Source of the DNA: Leishmania infantum JPCM5
Taxonomy: Eukaryota; Euglenozoa; Kinetoplastea; Trypanosomatida; Trypanosomatidae
Length of the DNA: 64,000 bases
Direction of reading: 5' to 3'
NCBI RefSeq assembly: GCF_000002875.2
Contig: NC_009412.2
Span: forward strand, 67,001-131,000
The translations under genes were made by a program, and so were the position numbers. Each line of letters begins with the position of its first letter. Within the stretch, counting starts at the first letter, position 1. Below, one piece after another: positions 62,327-64,000 of the stretch. The notes below the pieces were generated by a model that saw only the letters and a list, made by a program, of their open reading frames with translations, had not been told where the DNA came from and made no database searches.

Positions 62327-64000
62327 ATGTCTCAAGTGCCTCAGCACGACAGCTGTCGCGTTCGGCGACGCCCCCGCCTCCCATCGACGGGGCCGCAGAG
62401 CATCCGCAGCAGTACGAGACCGTCATCACGGCCGCGCACGGAGGCATCAGAAAATGCGCCGCCACTGGTGTCGCCAATCGTGTCGCCGCCTGTCACGCCG
62501 GTGGTAACGGCGGTGCGGGAGCGCTGCTCCAACACGCCGCCGCCGGTAGGGTGGCAGTACCCATCCTGCAGTCGCTGCCTCGTCTGCGGGCAGCTCGGGT
62601 GTGAATCGTGCAGCGTCAAAGTCGACCCAGCCGCCACGAAGCAGAAGCTGGAAAGCCTGCGTCTCAGCACGCCGTACGAGCGCGCAAAGCTCGCCCGCAG
62701 CGCTGATGAGCTGCGCAGCGAAGAGAGCCGTCAGCGAGCGCGGCTCGCGGCGCGGTACGAGTCGTGGCTGGAGGACCTCCGTACGGTCGAGTTGATTCGA
62801 CGGCACGCTGTGCGTGTTGTAATGCACGAGGCCGCGTACCGGCAGCAGCTTTACAAGGAGGAGCTGGCGCAGCGTGCGGCGTATGTGGCTGCCGCCGATC
62901 AACACATACTCCTACTTGCTCTGCAAGCGAGCGAGGTGGCTTCTCGTCATGCGACGCTGGCGCGAGAGCGCGAGGGGTTTGCCCGGTTATCCCGTCACTA
63001 CGCCTACGCAACGCAGGTGGTGCGGTTGCACCAACGCGAAGCCACGACACGTGAGGCGTTACGGTACAACGAGTCCTCGCAGTGGCATCGGCTTCAGGCG
63101 CAGGAGGTCGAGTGCCGCAGCCTCATGGGCGAGCACGCAGCCGAGCAGCACCGGTTCTGCAAGAGCTGCTGGGAGAGTCGAGAGGAGCTCTGCCGCCAGC
63201 GCGTCGCTGGGCTGGAGAGCTTGGCTGCGCTGGCCGTTGCCCACCGTGAGATGCTCTACCAACACGCTCAGCAGCGGTGCATGCTGCTGGCGTCAGCCGA
63301 GCAGGGCAAGCGTGATGTTCTAGCCGAGGAGGCCGCCACTCGCATGCGACTTCGTGAAGAAATGGTGGAAGAGGCGGACTACATTGAAGAGCGCCACCGC
63401 ATCTTCGCGCGCCAACGAGCCACCCTCTGCAAATCCGAGGCGTTGCAGCGGCAGGGTATCCGCGAAGCAGCGGAGCGCAGCTACCACACCCTTTTTCTTG
63501 ACATGAGGGCGGACGAAGACGTCATCTACGCCGCCGAGGTGGAGCGAGCCGATCGTCGTCACTCTCACCTCCTCCTCGCGGTTGAGACTCTTTGCAACAT
63601 CCAGCGTGACGAGGACGCCGCTTTCACTGCCCTGATGATCAGGGAGCGTGACGAGGCCGCCGGCCGCCGAGTGTGGATGGCGCAGAAGGCCGAGGCGAGG
63701 GCGGCACTATGGCACCGCTGCGTGCGCGAGAAGGAGTCTGTTCTCGGCGCTGAGGAGTCTCTCGCCCGCGAGGTGTTGCGCAAGGCTGCCGCGAGTGCGG
63801 AGGTTGCCGTGGCAGAGGAGATTGCCGCGAAGGCGCGTGCGCGGGCCGAGTTTTGCGCCTGCGCCGAGAGCGCTGTTGAGACGCTCGCGAGGGAGGAGCG
63901 TTGTGCCCGCGTTCGCTTGCTGTCACAAATGGCGGCGGATGCAGAGTTAGTGTTGCGCTGGTGTGAAACGAAGCGTCTCGAAAGATTGGCCTTTGCTGAT
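62327..64000 (+). CDS. Long coiled-coil protein with N-terminal Cys cluster (runs off window)
   Basis: An open frame of 558 codons from the ATG at 62327 to the window edge, with no stop. The N-terminus is Pro/Arg/Ser-rich. A five-cysteine cluster follows at 81-95 (CSRCLVCGQLGCESC) and could bind zinc. From about 100 onward the protein is almost all helix, rich in Ala, Arg, Glu, Leu and Gln, with long coiled-coil spacing (for example RQRARLAARYESWLEDL, REEMVEEADYIEERHRIF). Such proteins are common in the trypanosomatid flagellum and cytoskeleton, but the role here is not shown by the sequence. The start is supported by the acceptor AG at 62286. The 3' end lies outside the window. Confidence 0.82.
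   Translation, partial: MSQVPQHDSCRVRRRPRLPSTGPQSIRSSTRPSSRPRTEASENAPPLVSPIVSPPVTPVVTAVRERCSNTPPPVGWQYPSCSRCLVCGQLGCESCSVKVDPAATKQKLESLRLSTPYERAKLARSADELRSEESRQRARLAARYESWLEDLRTVELIRRHAVRVVMHEAAYRQQLYKEELAQRAAYVAAADQHILLLALQASEVASRHATLAREREGFARLSRHYAYATQVVRLHQREATTREALRYNESSQWHRLQAQEVECRSLMGEHAAEQHRFCKSCWESREELCRQRVAGLESLAALAVAHREMLYQHAQQRCMLLASAEQGKRDVLAEEAATRMRLREEMVEEADYIEERHRIFARQRATLCKSEALQRQGIREAAERSYHTLFLDMRADEDVIYAAEVERADRRHSHLLLAVETLCNIQRDEDAAFTALMIRERDEAAGRRVWMAQKAEARAALWHRCVREKESVLGAEESLAREVLRKAAASAEVAVAEEIAAKARARAEFCACAESAVETLAREERCARVRLLSQMAADAELVLRWCETKRLERLAFAD

Noticed and set aside
1..64000. CRISPR arrays, bacterial promoters, operators, riboswitches
   Set aside because: None seen, and the sequence is from a eukaryotic nuclear genome with polycistronic, trans-spliced genes.

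Overview
The window looks like a stretch of nuclear chromosome from a trypanosomatid, most likely Leishmania. The genes are intronless, GC-rich in codon use, nearly all on the + strand, and separated by long (T+C)-rich spacers with polypyrimidine/AG trans-splice signals. The histone H2B is the long kinetoplastid variant, and the repeats are ingi/L1Tc-derived (SIDER/DIRE). The alpha-type carbonic anhydrase makes me suspect chromosome 28, but this is from memory and unchecked.

Layout. From 1812 to 47271 there is one + strand directional cluster: histone H2B.V (1812), a decayed DHHC palmitoyltransferase copy (about 3370-4410), an intact DHHC palmitoyltransferase (5299), an acidic unknown (7486), mitochondrial FAD glycerol-3-phosphate dehydrogenase (11320), the beta subunit of propionyl-CoA carboxylase with a corrupted middle (15799), a small one-TM protein (20064), an alpha-carbonic-anhydrase-like membrane protein (22365), a WD40 protein resembling UTP17 (25911), an unknown (29576), an RNB exoribonuclease of DIS3L2 type (31176), a divergent carnitine/choline acyltransferase-like protein (34705), a protein with an internal repeat (37805), an unknown (39962) and a multi-C2H2 zinc-finger protein (45211).

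From 47272 to 56257 I find no intact gene. A SIDER-like retroposon (47765-48225) keeps a readable relic of the ingi/L1Tc 5' signature, including a 2A-like motif. It is followed by about 4.4 kb of pyrimidine-rich spacer, a 435-bp repeat nearly identical to one at 13386, and a degenerate ingi-related element (53637 to about 56100). That element carries reverse-transcriptase and RNase H fragments scattered over different frames.

Single n bases at 56258 and 60675 mark assembly joins. The segment between them holds only minus-strand genes, two of them cut by the joins, while everything outside is +. I infer that this contig was placed in reverse. Right of it lie the C-terminal half of a katanin-type AAA ATPase (60676-61204) and a long coiled-coil protein that starts at 62327 and runs off the window.

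The genes are not a pathway. They are the usual unrelated mixture of a polycistronic unit, so expression is expected to be set after transcription. I did not find a convincing new molecular system. The points most worth checking are the assembly problems, the retroposon relics, the DHHC pseudogene and the acyltransferase-like protein that lacks its catalytic motif.
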